In this document: in pieces, positions 19,968 to 30,104 of the stretch | How positions within the stretch are numbered: position 1 is the stretch's first letter | Layout of the letters: each line of letters opens with the position of its first letter | Source: Rhodococcoides corynebacterioides NBRC 14404 | GTDB lineage: Bacteria; Actinomycetota; Actinomycetes; Mycobacteriales; Mycobacteriaceae | Reading direction: 5' to 3' | DNA length: 64,000 nucleotides | NCBI RefSeq assembly: GCF_001894765.1 | Contig: NZ_BCWV01000007.1 | Span: forward strand, 1 to 64,000 | Program-made: the position numbers and the translations under genes | The notes under the pieces: model-generated | Database searches by the model: none | Told to the model about the DNA's origin: nothing | The model's input: only the letters and a program-made list of their open reading frames with translations

Positions 19968-21890
19968 ATGAAAGACTCGTTCGACGACTTCGTCGACGAA
20001 ACCGGCCGGATCCGGATCCGCGAGGGTCTGACGCTGGTGCGCCACGTCGAGGAGAACGTCGCCGAGAACGGTGACGCTCTCGCCTACCGGTACATCGACT
20101 ACTCCCGTGAGCGGGAGGGCGAGGTCCACGAGCTCACCTGGGCACAGTTCGGTGCTCGCCTGCGTGCGGTCGGTGCCCGTCTGCAGCAGGTCACCACCCC
20201 TGGTGATCGGGTGGCGATCCTCGCGCCGCAGGGCCTCGACTACGTCATCTCCTTCTTCGGTGCCATCTACGCCGGTGCCATCGCGGTGCCCCTGTTCGAT
20301 CCCGACGAGCCCGGTCACAGCGACCGCCTGCACGCGGTGCTCGGCGACTGCGAGCCGTCGGCCATTCTCACCGCCACCAATTCCGCGGCCGGGGTGCGCC
20401 AGTTCTTCCGCGCGCTGCCCGCCGCCAAGCGTCCGCGCATCATCGCGGTGGACGCCATTCCGGACACCGTGGGCGAGAGTTGGACCGAGCCCGCGGCGTC
20501 CATCGACGACATCGCCTACCTGCAGTACACGTCCGGGTCCACGCGGACGCCCGCCGGTGTGGAGATCACGCACCGAGCCGTCGGCGTCAACGCCCTGCAG
20601 ATGGTCGATGCGATCGAGCTGAACGAGGATTCGCGCGGCGTCACGTGGCTGCCGCTCTTCCACGACATGGGCCTGCTCACGGTGATCCTGCCTGCGCTGG
20701 GCGGCAAGTACATCACCATCATGAGCCCGCGTGCGTTCGTGCAGCGGCCCTGGCGCTGGATCAAGGAGCTCGCCGCGGTGTCGGACGGCGCGGGCACCTT
20801 CGCCGCGGCGCCGAACTTCGCGTTCGAGCACGCCGCGCAGCGCGGACTGCCCAAGAACGGCAACACGCTGGATCTGTCCAACGTCATCGGCCTCATCAAC
20901 GGCAGCGAGCCGGTCACCACCACGTCGATGAAGAAGTTCAACGACGCCTTCGCGCCGTACGGGTTGCCCAAGACCGCCATCAAGCCGTCGTACGGCATGG
21001 CCGAGGCCACTCTGTTCGTGTCCTCGACCAAGCACACCGACGAGGCCAAGGTCATCTACGTCGACCGCAGCGAGCTCAACGCCGGCCGCATCGTCCGCGT
21101 CGACGAGTCCGCCCCCAATGCCATCCCGCAGGTCTCCTGCGGATACGTCGCGCGCAGCCAGTGGGCCGCGATCGTCGACGCCGACGCCGCCGGCGAGGTG
21201 GCCGACGGTCACGTCGGCGAGATCTGGTTGCACGGCGAGAACATCGGACGCGGGTACTGGGGCCGGAGCAAGGAGACGTCGGAGACGTTCCACAACAAGC
21301 TCGTCTCCCGACTCGGCGAGGGCAGCCATGCCGACGGCGTGCCCGAGGACGCGAACTGGATGCGGACCGGCGACTACGGCGTCTACGTCGACGGCGAGCT
21401 CTACATCACCGGTCGCGTGAAGGACCTGGTGATCGTCGACGGTCGCAACCACTACCCGCAGGACCTCGAGTACTCGGCCCAGGAGTCGAGCTCGGCCCTG
21501 CGTCCGGGCTTCGTCGCGGCCTTCGCCGTTCCGGCGAACCAGCTTCCCGACGTCGTCTTCGAGTTCGGAGCGGGCGGTCTGAGCCGCGATCCGGGCGACT
21601 CGTCCGAGCAGCTCGTCATCGTCGCCGAGCGTGCACCGGGTGCCGGCAAGGCCGATCCGCAGCCGATCGCGGACACCGTCCGGGCCGCGATCTCCGCGCG
21701 CCACGGCGTCACCGCCCGTGACGTGCTGCTGGTGCCCGCGGGATCGATCCCGCGTACCTCCAGCGGCAAGATCGCCCGTCGTGCCTGCAAGGCGGCGTAC
21801 ATCGAGGGAACCCTGCGCGGTGGTTATCAGCAGACCGCGTTCCCCGACGCCCCCGAGGCCGCACCGGACGAGACCGCTCCCGAAGCATGA
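19968..21890 (+). CDS. fadD32: Long-chain fatty-acyl-AMP ligase FadD32
   Basis: This 640-residue enzyme activates the meromycolic acid as acyl-AMP and loads it onto the N-terminal ACP of Pks13. The ANL-superfamily P-loop-like motif [16 protein letters not shown] lies at about residues 185-200. [19 protein letters not shown], the MRTGDYG motif with [20 protein letters not shown], and the C-terminal SSGKIARR with the catalytic Lys all follow the FAAL pattern. Length matches Rv3801c. GGAGGAG lies 5 nt before ATG 19968. It is 29 nt upstream of pks13 in the same order as in mycobacteria. Confidence 0.96.
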   Translation: MKDSFDDFVDETGRIRIREGLTLVRHVEENVAENGDALAYRYIDYSREREGEVHELTWAQFGARLRAVGARLQQVTTPGDRVAILAPQGLDYVISFFGAIYAGAIAVPLFDPDEPGHSDRLHAVLGDCEPSAILTATNSAAGVRQFFRALPAAKRPRIIAVDAIPDTVGESWTEPAASIDDIAYLQYTSGSTRTPAGVEITHRAVGVNALQMVDAIELNEDSRGVTWLPLFHDMGLLTVILPALGGKYITIMSPRAFVQRPWRWIKELAAVSDGAGTFAAAPNFAFEHAAQRGLPKNGNTLDLSNVIGLINGSEPVTTTSMKKFNDAFAPYGLPKTAIKPSYGMAEATLFVSSTKHTDEAKVIYVDRSELNAGRIVRVDESAPNAIPQVSCGYVARSQWAAIVDADAAGEVADGHVGEIWLHGENIGRGYWGRSKETSETFHNKLVSRLGEGSHADGVPEDANWMRTGDYGVYVDGELYITGRVKDLVIVDGRNHYPQDLEYSAQESSSALRPGFVAAFAVPANQLPDVVFEFGAGGLSRDPGDSSEQLVIVAERAPGAGKADPQPIADTVRAAISARHGVTARDVLLVPAGSIPRTSSGKIARRACKAAYIEGTLRGGYQQTAFPDAPEAAPDETAPEA

Positions 21891-21904
21891 TCACCCCCCG
21901 CGGG

Positions 21905-21910
21905 TAGTTT
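21905..21910 (+). promoter_or_regulatory. Possible internal -10 for leaderless pks13 mRNA
   Basis: TAGTTT ends 9 nt before the pks13 ATG and no ribosome-binding tract precedes that ATG. Part of pks13 expression may therefore come from an internal leaderless transcript rather than fadD32 read-through. Confidence 0.45.
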
Positions 21911-21919
21911 GGCGATTCG

Positions 21920-24900
21920 ATGGCTGAAGAAGAGACGACCGTGGACACCGGCACCGGAGACTCCGAGATTCCCGCGGAATCCGGGGCTGCCGAGACGGCG
22001 AGCACGACGGGAACTCCCGGCTCGCCGGACATGACCGTCGCCCAGCTGCGTGACTGGCTGCGCAACTGGGTCGCCGAGGTCACCGGGCAACCGGTCTCGC
22101 AGATCTCCGACGATCGTCCGATGGAGGAGTTCGGCCTCTCGTCCCGCGATGCCGTCGCGCTGAGCGGCGAGATCGAGGAGCTGGTCGGCGTGACGCTGAC
22201 CGCGACGGTCGCCTACCAGCACCCCACCATCGCGTCGCTGGCCACGCGCATCATCGAGGGTGAACCCGACGCGCCGGAGGGTGCCTCGGACGATGCGTTC
22301 TATCTCGGAGCGTCGGCGGGGACGGGTCATGATGTGGCCGTCGTCGGTCTCGCGACCCGACTGCCCGGTGCCGGACACACCCCCGAATCGACGTGGGAGC
22401 TCCTCAGCGAGGGCCGCGACGGCATCGGCGATCTTCCCGAGGGTCGCTGGTCGGAGTTCCTCGGCGACGCTCGCATCGCCGAGGCCGTCCGGACCACGGT
22501 CACCAAGGGCGGCTACCTCGACGACGTGAAGAGCTTCGACGCGGAGTTCTTCGCCATGTCCCCGCGCGAGGCCGCGAACGTCGACCCCCAGCAGCGGCTC
22601 GCGCTGGAACTGGCGTGGGAAGCGCTCGAGCACGCGCGCATCCCGGCCAGCGGCCTCAAAGGCGCGCCGGTGGGCGTGTTCGTCGGTACGTCGACCAACG
22701 ACTACCAGATGATCGCGATCAGCGACACGGACCCGCATCCGTACGCGCTGACGGGGACGTCGACGTCGATCGTCGCCAACCGCATCTCGTACTACTTCGA
22801 CTTCCGCGGGCCCTCGGTGGCGCTGGACACCGCCTGCTCGTCCTCGCTCGTGGCTGTGCACCAGGCGGTCCGGAGCCTGCGCAGCGGCGAGTCCACCGTC
22901 GCCCTGGCCGGCGGCGTCAACATGATTCTCGCGCCGGCGGCGACCCTCGGTTTCGGTCAGACGGGCGTGCTCGCTCCCGACGGCCGCATCAAGGCGTTCT
23001 CCTCCGATGCCGACGGCATGATCCGCTCCGAGGGCGGTGGCCTGCTGGTGCTGAAGCGACTCGAGGACGCCGAGCGCGACGGCGACGACATCCTCGCCGT
23101 CATCAAGGGCAGCGCGGTCAACCAGGACGGCCGCTCCAACGGACTCGCCGCACCCAATCCCGACGCCCAGGCCGACGTCCTGCGGGCGGCCTACCGGGAC
23201 GCCGGAATCCTGCCGTCGACCGTCGACTACATCGAGGCGCACGGCACCGGCACCATCCTCGGCGATCCGATCGAGGCGGACGCGCTCGGTCGCGTCGTCG
23301 GTCGCGGACGGTCCGCCGAGGCGCCGGCTCTGCTGGGCTCGGCCAAGACCAACTTCGGTCACCTCGAGAGTGCCGCGGGCGCCGCCGGCCTGATCAAGGT
23401 CGTGCTCGCCATGCGCGAGGACCGTCTGCCGGCCTCGCTCAACTACGCCGGACCCAACCCGTACATCCCGTTCGACACCGCGCACCTGCAGGTGATCGAC
23501 AGCCCCACCGAGTGGCCCCGCTACTCGGGATCGGCCGTCGCCGGCGTCTCCGGCTTCGGCTTCGGTGGCACCAACGCCCACGTCGTGGTCGCGGAGTACG
23601 TCCCCGGTGCGGCCGGGATCGACGACGGTGCACCCGTCGGGTCCGATGCGGACACCGTGCCCTTCGACGCGGACGACGTCGACCCCGAGGCGCTGGTGGG
23701 CGAGTCCGTCGGTGCCCCCGAGGAGACGGACGCCGAGGTGCGCGAGGTGTTGGCCGAGGCCACGGGCGCCGTCGGCTCCGCCGAGGCTTCGCCGGCCGGA
23801 GTCTCCCCGTCCGATGCCACCCGGTCCGATGCCACCCCGGCCGATGCCACCGACCCCGCGCTCCCGGTCCTGCTCGCGGTCTCCGCGTCGATGCCGTCGC
23901 GGCGTCGTCGTACCGCGGCGGAACTCGCCGACTGGCTCGAGACCGAGGCGGGCAGCACCACCGACCTGGAGTCCGTCGCGCGTGCGCTCGCCAAGCGCAA
24001 CCACGGCCGGTCGCGTGCCGTGGTCCTGGCCAACACGCGCGCCGAGGCGATCACCGGCCTGCGCGCCGTCGCGGCCGGCAAACCGGCCACGGGTGTCCTG
24101 TCGTCCGACAGTCCCGCCGCCAACGGCGCGGTGTGGGTGTTCTCCGGCTTCGGAGCCCAGCACCGCAAGATGGCGAAGGCCCTCTACGCGGCCGAGCCAC
24201 TGTTCGCCGCCGCGTTGGACCGCGTCGACGAGCTGATCGAGGACGAGTCCGGCTACTCGATTCGCGCGATCGTCGCGGACGACGCGCAGACCTACGAATT
24301 CGAGAACTCCCAGGTCGCCATCTTCGCGATCCAGGTGGCGCTGGTGGAGACCCTGCGTTCCTACGGCGCGATGCCCGCGGCGGTCGTGGGCCATTCGATG
24401 GGCGAGGTCGCCGCGGCGTACGCGGCAGGTGGCCTCGGCCTCGAGGATGCGGTCCGCATCATCGTCGCCCGCTCGCGCCTGCTGGGCGAGGGGCAGGAGG
24501 GTCTCGGCGACGCCGAGGCCGGCGCCATGGCCCTGGTCGAGTTCTCCGCCGCCGAGGTGGCCGAACTCGCCGACCGCTTCCCCGGCGTCGAGCCCAGCGT
24601 CTACGCCGCCCCCACGCACACCACCGTCGGCGGTCCCGCCGAGCCGGTGCAGAAGCTGGTGGAGTACGCGGAGTCGCTCGGCAAGATGGGCCGCGTCCTG
24701 GACGTGCGCGGGGCCGGGCACACCTCGGCCGTCGATCCGCTCCTCGGCGAGTTGGCCGCCGAGCTGATGGGCATCGAGCCGCACCCGCTGACGACCGCGG
24801 TGTTCTCGTCGGTCGACAAGGAAGCGTTCTACCGCGCCGGCCACGAGCCGATCCACGGGGTGGACTACTGGACCAAGGGCATGCGCCACGCGGTCTGGTT

Positions 24901-27220
24901 CACCCAGGCGGTGAAGACCGCCGTCGACTCCGGCTACACCACCTTCGTCGAACTGGCCCCGAACCCGGTGGCGCTCATGTCCGTCGCGGCCACCGCGTGG
25001 GCCGCGGGCGTTCCCGACGCCACGCTGATCGCCACGCTCAAGCGCAAGGAGAGCGAACCGGCAACGTTCCGCGCGGCGTTGGCCGAGCTGTACGTGCACG
25101 GGCACCCGGTCGACCTGGCCGCCGTGATCGGCCCGGGCGAGTACGCGCCGATCCCGCGCACCGCGTTCCTGCGCAAGGAGCACTGGCTGCACGCCGACGT
25201 CACTCTCGGCGGCTCGCCTGCTCGCGTCGCCCTCCCGGACGGTCGCACCGTGTGGGAGACGCCCGTCGCGCGCGTCTCGTCGGCCGACGACCTGGTCCGA
25301 CGGTTGGCGTCCGAGGTCCTGCCCGACGTCGTCGTCGGTGCGGTCGTCGCAGGTGATCCGCCGACCACGGGGTCGATCACCACGCTGCTGACGCCGCACC
25401 CGGGCGGCGCCGCCCTGCAGCTGCAGTGGAACGACGGCGGTGTCTTCCGCCCCTGGGCCGAGGCCGTGGTGACGAGCGGTACCGCGGCGGTGTCCGGAGG
25501 CGTTCCGGTGTCCGCCGCCGCCCCGAGTGTCGCCGGCCCGATTGTCGGCGACGGTGTCGCGGCGATCGGCGACGGTGTCGAGTACGAGCCCGAGGTGGTC
25601 GAGGACTTCGGCAACCGCTGGGATCCCGCGGGCACGCAGACCATGGAGGAACGGCTCGCGATCATCGTCGCCGAGTCGATGGGCTACGCGCCCGAGGACC
25701 TGCCGGCCGAGATCCCGCTGATCGAGCTCGGCCTCGATTCGCTCATGGCCGTCCGCATCAAGAACAGGGTCGAGTTCGAGTTCGACATTCCCCAGGTGCA
25801 GCTGCAGGCCGTCCGCGACGCCAGCCTGCGCGAGGTGGAGAAGTACCTCCGGTACGCCCTCGAGAACCGCGAGGAGGTCGAGGCGCTCGCCGAGGAGCAG
25901 CGCCGCGAGCGCGCGGCGGAGGAGGCCCGGGAGGCCGGCGAGGCCGGAGAGGTCGGAGAGGCTGCTGCCACCGCCGAGTCCACGTCGGATTCCGAGGCCA
26001 CCGGGCCGTCGGTCGCGACGGCGTTCGAGGTACCCGTCACCGACACGGCCGGGCCCGTGACGGAGCCGGCCCCCGCCCCGAGCAGCGACGCGTCGGATGC
26101 GAAGAGCTTCGCCGAGGCCACGGGCACCGACGTCGCCCCGCGCGACGCGGCCGAGCGGTTGACCTTCGCCACGTGGGCGACGGTCACCGGGCAGTCCGCG
26201 AAGGGCATCTTCAACCCGTTGCCGGTCCTGGACGACCCCACGGCGGAGAAGCTGGCCGAGCGGCTCAGCGAGCGCACCAAGGGCGAGGTGACGTTCGACG
26301 ACATCCTCGACTCGGAGACCATCGAGCAACTCGCCGACGTGGTGCGGCCGTTCCTCGAGGCCGGTGACGTGTCCGGTCTGGTGCGGACCCTGCGGGCGCG
26401 TCCCGAGGGATCGACCGCCGTGCCGGTGTTCGTCTTCCATCCCGCGGGCAGCTCGTGCGTGGTGTACGAGCCGTTGCTGCGCCGCCTGCCGGCCGACACT
26501 CCGATGTACGGGCTCGAGCGCACCGAGGGTCCCATCGAGCAGCGGGCTCGCGAGTATCTGCCGGTCCTGCGGGAGATTCAGGGCGACGGCCCGTACGTCC
26601 TCATGGGCTGGTCGCTCGGCGGGGTGCTGTCCTACGCCGTGGCGACGCTGCTGCGGGCGGAGGGGGCGGACGTGCGCTACGTCGGTCTAATCGACACCGT
26701 GATGCCGTACGAGCCGATTCCGGACACCCCGGAGGAGATCGAGCTGCGCTGGAAGCGGTACGCGCAGGTGGGCAAGAAGCTCTACAACGTGGACTATCCG
26801 CTGCCGTACGAGCGGTTGGCGAAGGCCGACGACGACGGTCAGATCGCGATCATCATGGATCTGTTGAAGATGAGCAGCGCCAAGATCCCGAGTGGCATCA
26901 TCGAGCATCAGCGGACGTCGTGGCTGGACAACCGCGCCATCCAGACGGCGCAGCCGGAGCACTACGACGGCGACGTCACGCTGTACATGGCGGACAAGTA
27001 TCACGACGACGCGATCGCCCTCGAGCCGCGACTCGGCAAGCGCGAGGAGCACGGTGGGTGGGGTCCGTACGCGCCGAACCTGGACGTCGTGTACATCGGT
27101 GGTGACCACCTGGCCGTGATCGACGAGCCGTACATCTCGGCGATCGCGGCGGACCTGACGACGAAGTTGCAGACGATCTCGGCAGCATCCACACCGAAGG
27201 AAAGCGAGTCGCACCCGTGA
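21920..27220 (+). CDS. pks13: Mycolic acid condensing polyketide synthase Pks13
   Basis: This 1766-residue megasynthase performs the Claisen condensation of the meromycoloyl chain with the carboxyacyl alpha-branch. Domains in order are: N-terminal ACP (Ser75 in GLSSRD); ketosynthase (C306 in DTACSSSL, then EAHGTGT and KTNFGHLE); a long variable linker; acyltransferase (S826 in GHSMGE); C-terminal ACP (S1274 in LGLDSL); a charged, Glu/Ala-rich linker; and thioesterase (S1565 in GWSLGG, with the His near GGDHLAV). The M. tuberculosis protein is about 1733 residues. The KS-AT linker contains SDAT-type repeats. The stop overlaps the accD4 GTG (GTGA). Confidence 0.97.
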   Translation: MAEEETTVDTGTGDSEIPAESGAAETASTTGTPGSPDMTVAQLRDWLRNWVAEVTGQPVSQISDDRPMEEFGLSSRDAVALSGEIEELVGVTLTATVAYQHPTIASLATRIIEGEPDAPEGASDDAFYLGASAGTGHDVAVVGLATRLPGAGHTPESTWELLSEGRDGIGDLPEGRWSEFLGDARIAEAVRTTVTKGGYLDDVKSFDAEFFAMSPREAANVDPQQRLALELAWEALEHARIPASGLKGAPVGVFVGTSTNDYQMIAISDTDPHPYALTGTSTSIVANRISYYFDFRGPSVALDTACSSSLVAVHQAVRSLRSGESTVALAGGVNMILAPAATLGFGQTGVLAPDGRIKAFSSDADGMIRSEGGGLLVLKRLEDAERDGDDILAVIKGSAVNQDGRSNGLAAPNPDAQADVLRAAYRDAGILPSTVDYIEAHGTGTILGDPIEADALGRVVGRGRSAEAPALLGSAKTNFGHLESAAGAAGLIKVVLAMREDRLPASLNYAGPNPYIPFDTAHLQVIDSPTEWPRYSGSAVAGVSGFGFGGTNAHVVVAEYVPGAAGIDDGAPVGSDADTVPFDADDVDPEALVGESVGAPEETDAEVREVLAEATGAVGSAEASPAGVSPSDATRSDATPADATDPALPVLLAVSASMPSRRRRTAAELADWLETEAGSTTDLESVARALAKRNHGRSRAVVLANTRAEAITGLRAVAAGKPATGVLSSDSPAANGAVWVFSGFGAQHRKMAKALYAAEPLFAAALDRVDELIEDESGYSIRAIVADDAQTYEFENSQVAIFAIQVALVETLRSYGAMPAAVVGHSMGEVAAAYAAGGLGLEDAVRIIVARSRLLGEGQEGLGDAEAGAMALVEFSAAEVAELADRFPGVEPSVYAAPTHTTVGGPAEPVQKLVEYAESLGKMGRVLDVRGAGHTSAVDPLLGELAAELMGIEPHPLTTAVFSSVDKEAFYRAGHEPIHGVDYWTKGMRHAVWFTQAVKTAVDSGYTTFVELAPNPVALMSVAATAWAAGVPDATLIATLKRKESEPATFRAALAELYVHGHPVDLAAVIGPGEYAPIPRTAFLRKEHWLHADVTLGGSPARVALPDGRTVWETPVARVSSADDLVRRLASEVLPDVVVGAVVAGDPPTTGSITTLLTPHPGGAALQLQWNDGGVFRPWAEAVVTSGTAAVSGGVPVSAAAPSVAGPIVGDGVAAIGDGVEYEPEVVEDFGNRWDPAGTQTMEERLAIIVAESMGYAPEDLPAEIPLIELGLDSLMAVRIKNRVEFEFDIPQVQLQAVRDASLREVEKYLRYALENREEVEALAEEQRRERAAEEAREAGEAGEVGEAAATAESTSDSEATGPSVATAFEVPVTDTAGPVTEPAPAPSSDASDAKSFAEATGTDVAPRDAAERLTFATWATVTGQSAKGIFNPLPVLDDPTAEKLAERLSERTKGEVTFDDILDSETIEQLADVVRPFLEAGDVSGLVRTLRARPEGSTAVPVFVFHPAGSSCVVYEPLLRRLPADTPMYGLERTEGPIEQRAREYLPVLREIQGDGPYVLMGWSLGGVLSYAVATLLRAEGADVRYVGLIDTVMPYEPIPDTPEEIELRWKRYAQVGKKLYNVDYPLPYERLAKADDDGQIAIIMDLLKMSSAKIPSGIIEHQRTSWLDNRAIQTAQPEHYDGDVTLYMADKYHDDAIALEPRLGKREEHGGWGPYAPNLDVVYIGGDHLAVIDEPYISAIAADLTTKLQTISAASTPKESESHP
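23806..23852 (+). repeat. 15-bp in-frame repeats in the Pks13 KS-AT linker
   Basis: CCGATGCCAC recurs at 23811, 23826 and 23841, a strict 15-bp period, encoding SDAT-SDAT-ADAT. It is a low-complexity flexible linker whose copy number may vary. Confidence 0.7.
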
Positions 27221-28761
27221 CGTCGACCACCGCCGCCAAACTCGCCGAGCTTCGGGAGAAGCTCGATCAGGCGAAGGAACCGGCGGGCGAGAAGGCCATC
27301 GCCAAGCGCGCCAAGAAGGGTATTCCGAGCGCCCGCCAGCGGATCGACATGCTCCTCGATCCAGGCACCTTCGTCGAGATCGGCGCTCTGGTGCGCGCAC
27401 CCGGCGACCCGAACGCGCTCTACGGCGACGGCGTCGTCACCGGGCACGGCCTGATCGACGGTCGGCCCGTCGCCGTCTTCTCGCACGATCAGACGGTGTT
27501 CGGCGGCACGGTGGGCGAGATGTTCGGCCGCAAGGTCGCGCACATCATGGAGTTCGCGGCCGACATCGGGTGCCCCTGCATCGGCATCAACGATTCCGGT
27601 GGCGCTCGGGTGCAGGACGCGGTGACCTCGCTGGCCTGGTACGCCGAGCTCGGCCGCCGCCAGGAGCCGCTGTCCGGCATGTGCCCGCAGATCTCGGTGA
27701 TCCTGGGCAAGTGTGCGGGCGGTGCCGTGTACGCGCCGATCAACACCGACATCGTCGTGGCCACCGAAGAGGCCTACATGTTCGTCACCGGTCCCGACGT
27801 CATCAAGTCGGTCACCGGCGAGGACGTCAGCCTGCACGATCTCGGCAGTGCGCGGAAGCAGGCCGAGTACGGCAACGTCCACCACGTGGCGGCGGACGAG
27901 AAGGCCGCGTTCGAGTGGGTGCGCAAGTACCTGTCGTACATGCCGTCGAACTGCAACTCGGCGCCGCCGGTGATCAACCCGGGCCTCGAGCCGGAGATCA
28001 CCGAGGACGATCGCGCGCTCGACGTGTTCATGCCGGACTCGGACAACGCCGGGTACGACATGCACGACATCCTGTTGCGCATCTTCGACGACGGCGAGTT
28101 CCACGAGCTCACCGCCCAGACCGCCAACAACGTCATCGTCGGCTTCGCCCGCGTCGACGGTCGTCCGGTGGGTGTCGTCGCCAACCAGCCGATGGTGCTC
28201 TCGGGTGCGTTGGACGCGGCGAGTTCGGACAAGGCGTCGCACTTCATCAACATCTGCAACGCGTTCGACATCCCGTTGGTGCTGGTCACCGACACGCCGG
28301 GGTTCCTGCCGGGTCTCGAGCAGGAGAAGATCGGCGTCATCAAGCGCGGTGGGCGCTTCATCTTCTCGTACGTCTGCGCGAGCGTTCCCAAGGTGACCGT
28401 GGTGGTGCGCAAGTCCTACGGCGGCGGGTACGCCGTGATGGGCTCGAAGCAGCTCGGCGCGGACATCAACTTCGCGTGGCCGACGGCACGGATCGCCGTT
28501 ATGGGTGCCGAGGGGGCCGTGTCGATCATGGCGCGCAAGCAGCTCGCCGAGGCGGGCGAGAACGCGCCGGCGATTCGCCAGCAGTTCATCGACTTCTACA
28601 ACGAGCACGTCGCGACGCCGTGGATCGCCGCCGAGCGTGGGTACATCGACGCCGTCATCGAGCCGTCGACGACGCGCCTCGAGATTCGCAAGGCGATGCG
28701 GTTGCTGCGTGACCGGGCGCCCGAGCGTCGTCCTCGCAAGCAGCACCTGTTCCCCATCTGA
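27217..28761 (+). CDS. accD4: Acyl-CoA carboxylase beta subunit AccD4
   Basis: This is a 514-residue biotin-dependent carboxyltransferase. With AccA3/AccD5/AccE5-type partners it carboxylates the long acyl-CoA that becomes the alpha-branch extender for Pks13. Crotonase-fold signatures are visible: [14 protein letters not shown] in the N half, [10 protein letters not shown], and [17 protein letters not shown] with [12 protein letters not shown] in the C half (the paired Gly-Gly oxyanion holes). The C-terminal HLFPI is also typical. The GTG start overlaps the pks13 stop, fixing fadD32-pks13-accD4 as one operon (as in Rv3801c-Rv3799c). No accA is in the window. Confidence 0.95.
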   Translation: MTSTTAAKLAELREKLDQAKEPAGEKAIAKRAKKGIPSARQRIDMLLDPGTFVEIGALVRAPGDPNALYGDGVVTGHGLIDGRPVAVFSHDQTVFGGTVGEMFGRKVAHIMEFAADIGCPCIGINDSGGARVQDAVTSLAWYAELGRRQEPLSGMCPQISVILGKCAGGAVYAPINTDIVVATEEAYMFVTGPDVIKSVTGEDVSLHDLGSARKQAEYGNVHHVAADEKAAFEWVRKYLSYMPSNCNSAPPVINPGLEPEITEDDRALDVFMPDSDNAGYDMHDILLRIFDDGEFHELTAQTANNVIVGFARVDGRPVGVVANQPMVLSGALDAASSDKASHFINICNAFDIPLVLVTDTPGFLPGLEQEKIGVIKRGGRFIFSYVCASVPKVTVVVRKSYGGGYAVMGSKQLGADINFAWPTARIAVMGAEGAVSIMARKQLAEAGENAPAIRQQFIDFYNEHVATPWIAAERGYIDAVIEPSTTRLEIRKAMRLLRDRAPERRPRKQHLFPI

Positions 28762-28799
28762 TCCACCCGTTTTCGCGGTGCTCCGCTGCGCAGGTGGGT

Positions 28800-28805
28800 T
28801 AGCGT
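28800..28805 (+). promoter_or_regulatory. -10 element, leaderless lipase mRNA
   Basis: TAGCGT ends 7 nt before the GTG at 28813; no Shine-Dalgarno is visible. The lipase may thus be transcribed separately from accD4, 51 nt upstream. Confidence 0.5.
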
Positions 28806-28812
28806 TCCGCCC

Positions 28813-30081
28813 GTGGCCGTGAGACGACGACGCCTGGTGACCGTGTCGGCGGTGCTGGGCGCCGTCGTGGTGATCGCTGTGGCGGTCGTGGTGGTGGTGA
28901 TCGCGACGCGCACCGGCGAGACCCGGCGCGACGACGACACGTTCCAGGCGTCGCTCGCCGACTTCTACGCGACTCCCGACAAGCGCGTCGCTCCCGGCGA
29001 GCTGATTCGCGTCGAGGAGATCGCCGATCTCGACGTGCCCGGCGGTACCGCGCTGCGCATGCTCTACGGCTCGGAAGGGTTTGACGGGTCGCCGCGGGTG
29101 TCCTCGGGCATGCTGCTGATTCCCGACGCTCCGGCCCCACCCGGCGGGCGTCCGGTGCTCGCGTGGGCTCACGGCACGCTCGGGCTGGGCGACGATTGTA
29201 CGCCGTCCCGGCACCGGAACCCGACGCTCGCGGCTCTCGACATGGCGAACTGGGTGCCCGCGGTGATGGCTCGCGGTTGGGTGGTGGCCGCGACGGACTA
29301 CGTCGGCGTGGGGACGGAGGGCGATCCGTACTACCTCATCGCTCGCAGCGAGGCGCAGGACGTCGTCAATTCGGTGCGTGCGGCGCGGGGTCATGCGCCG
29401 GCGCAGGCGAATACGACCTACGTGGCGTTCGGCCACTCGCAGGGCGGGCACTCAGCGCTCGCGACGGCGGCCTTCGCGGACTACGCGCCGGAGCTCACGC
29501 TGGCGGCGGTCGCGGCGGCCGCGCCCGCCGTGGAGCTGGGCCCGTTGTTCTCCCAGCAGTACCGGTCCGTCGTCGCGTGGGGCATCGGTCCCAGCGTGGC
29601 GGTGACGTGGCCGTCGGTCTACCCGGACCTGCCGCTGTCGGTGCTGACCGAGCGGGCGCGGGACCGCTACGAGTCGTTGGGGCGAGGGTGCCTGTCGCAG
29701 CAGGCGGTGGAGCTGTTGGTGGACCGGGCGAGCGGGGCGCAGTTCTTCGCGGAGGATCCGCTGCAGGACCCGGCGTGGCAGCGCGCCGTCGCCGAGCAGA
29801 CCCTCGACGTGGCCCGGTTGGGGGTGCCGCTGTTCGTGGTGCAGTCCCTCGCCGATCAGATCGTGCTGCCGAACACCACCGCACTTCTCGCCCGGAATGC
29901 CTGCAGCGCAGCCGAACCCGCGCTGACCATGGCGTGGCTCGGCCAGATCTCGCACCAGGACACGGCGATGACCGGGGGCCTGCTCGCGGTCGACTGGTTG
30001 GCCGATCGGCTGGCCGGCGTGCCCGCCGGATCCACCTGCGGTGACCCGTTACCGGTCGAGCCCGCGTCGGCGGGCCCGTAG
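28813..30081 (+). CDS. Secreted lipase-family alpha/beta-hydrolase
   Basis: This 422-residue exported or anchored hydrolase has an N-terminal hydrophobic segment (about residues 8-31, very Val-rich), then a secretory-lipase (LIP) type domain. Features are AWAHGTLGLGDDCTPS near the oxyanion region, nucleophile Ser in FGHSQGGHS (about residue 206), probable acid Asp in QSLADQIV and base His in QISHQDTA. Substrates of the family are acylglycerols and other esters. It follows accD4 but appears to have its own promoter. It converges with the emb gene across 23 nt. Confidence 0.85.
   Translation: MAVRRRRLVTVSAVLGAVVVIAVAVVVVVIATRTGETRRDDDTFQASLADFYATPDKRVAPGELIRVEEIADLDVPGGTALRMLYGSEGFDGSPRVSSGMLLIPDAPAPPGGRPVLAWAHGTLGLGDDCTPSRHRNPTLAALDMANWVPAVMARGWVVAATDYVGVGTEGDPYYLIARSEAQDVVNSVRAARGHAPAQANTTYVAFGHSQGGHSALATAAFADYAPELTLAAVAAAAPAVELGPLFSQQYRSVVAWGIGPSVAVTWPSVYPDLPLSVLTERARDRYESLGRGCLSQQAVELLVDRASGAQFFAEDPLQDPAWQRAVAEQTLDVARLGVPLFVVQSLADQIVLPNTTALLARNACSAAEPALTMAWLGQISHQDTAMTGGLLAVDWLADRLAGVPAGSTCGDPLPVEPASAGP
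30060..30075. terminator. Weak hairpin at the lipase/emb convergence
   Basis: GCCCGC-GTCG-GCGGGC forms a perfect 6-bp stem overlapping the last lipase codons, with no T tract. It is the only hairpin seen where the + and - operons meet. Confidence 0.25.
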
Positions 30082-30104
30082 TCCTCGGCGTCGGACCAGC
30101 GGGA

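Noticed and set aside
21827-26440. A 1537-codon open frame antisense to pks13
   Set aside because: It encodes Arg/Gly/His/Asp-rich sequence with no domain, fully opposite a clear Pks13. Long antisense frames are expected at this GC content.
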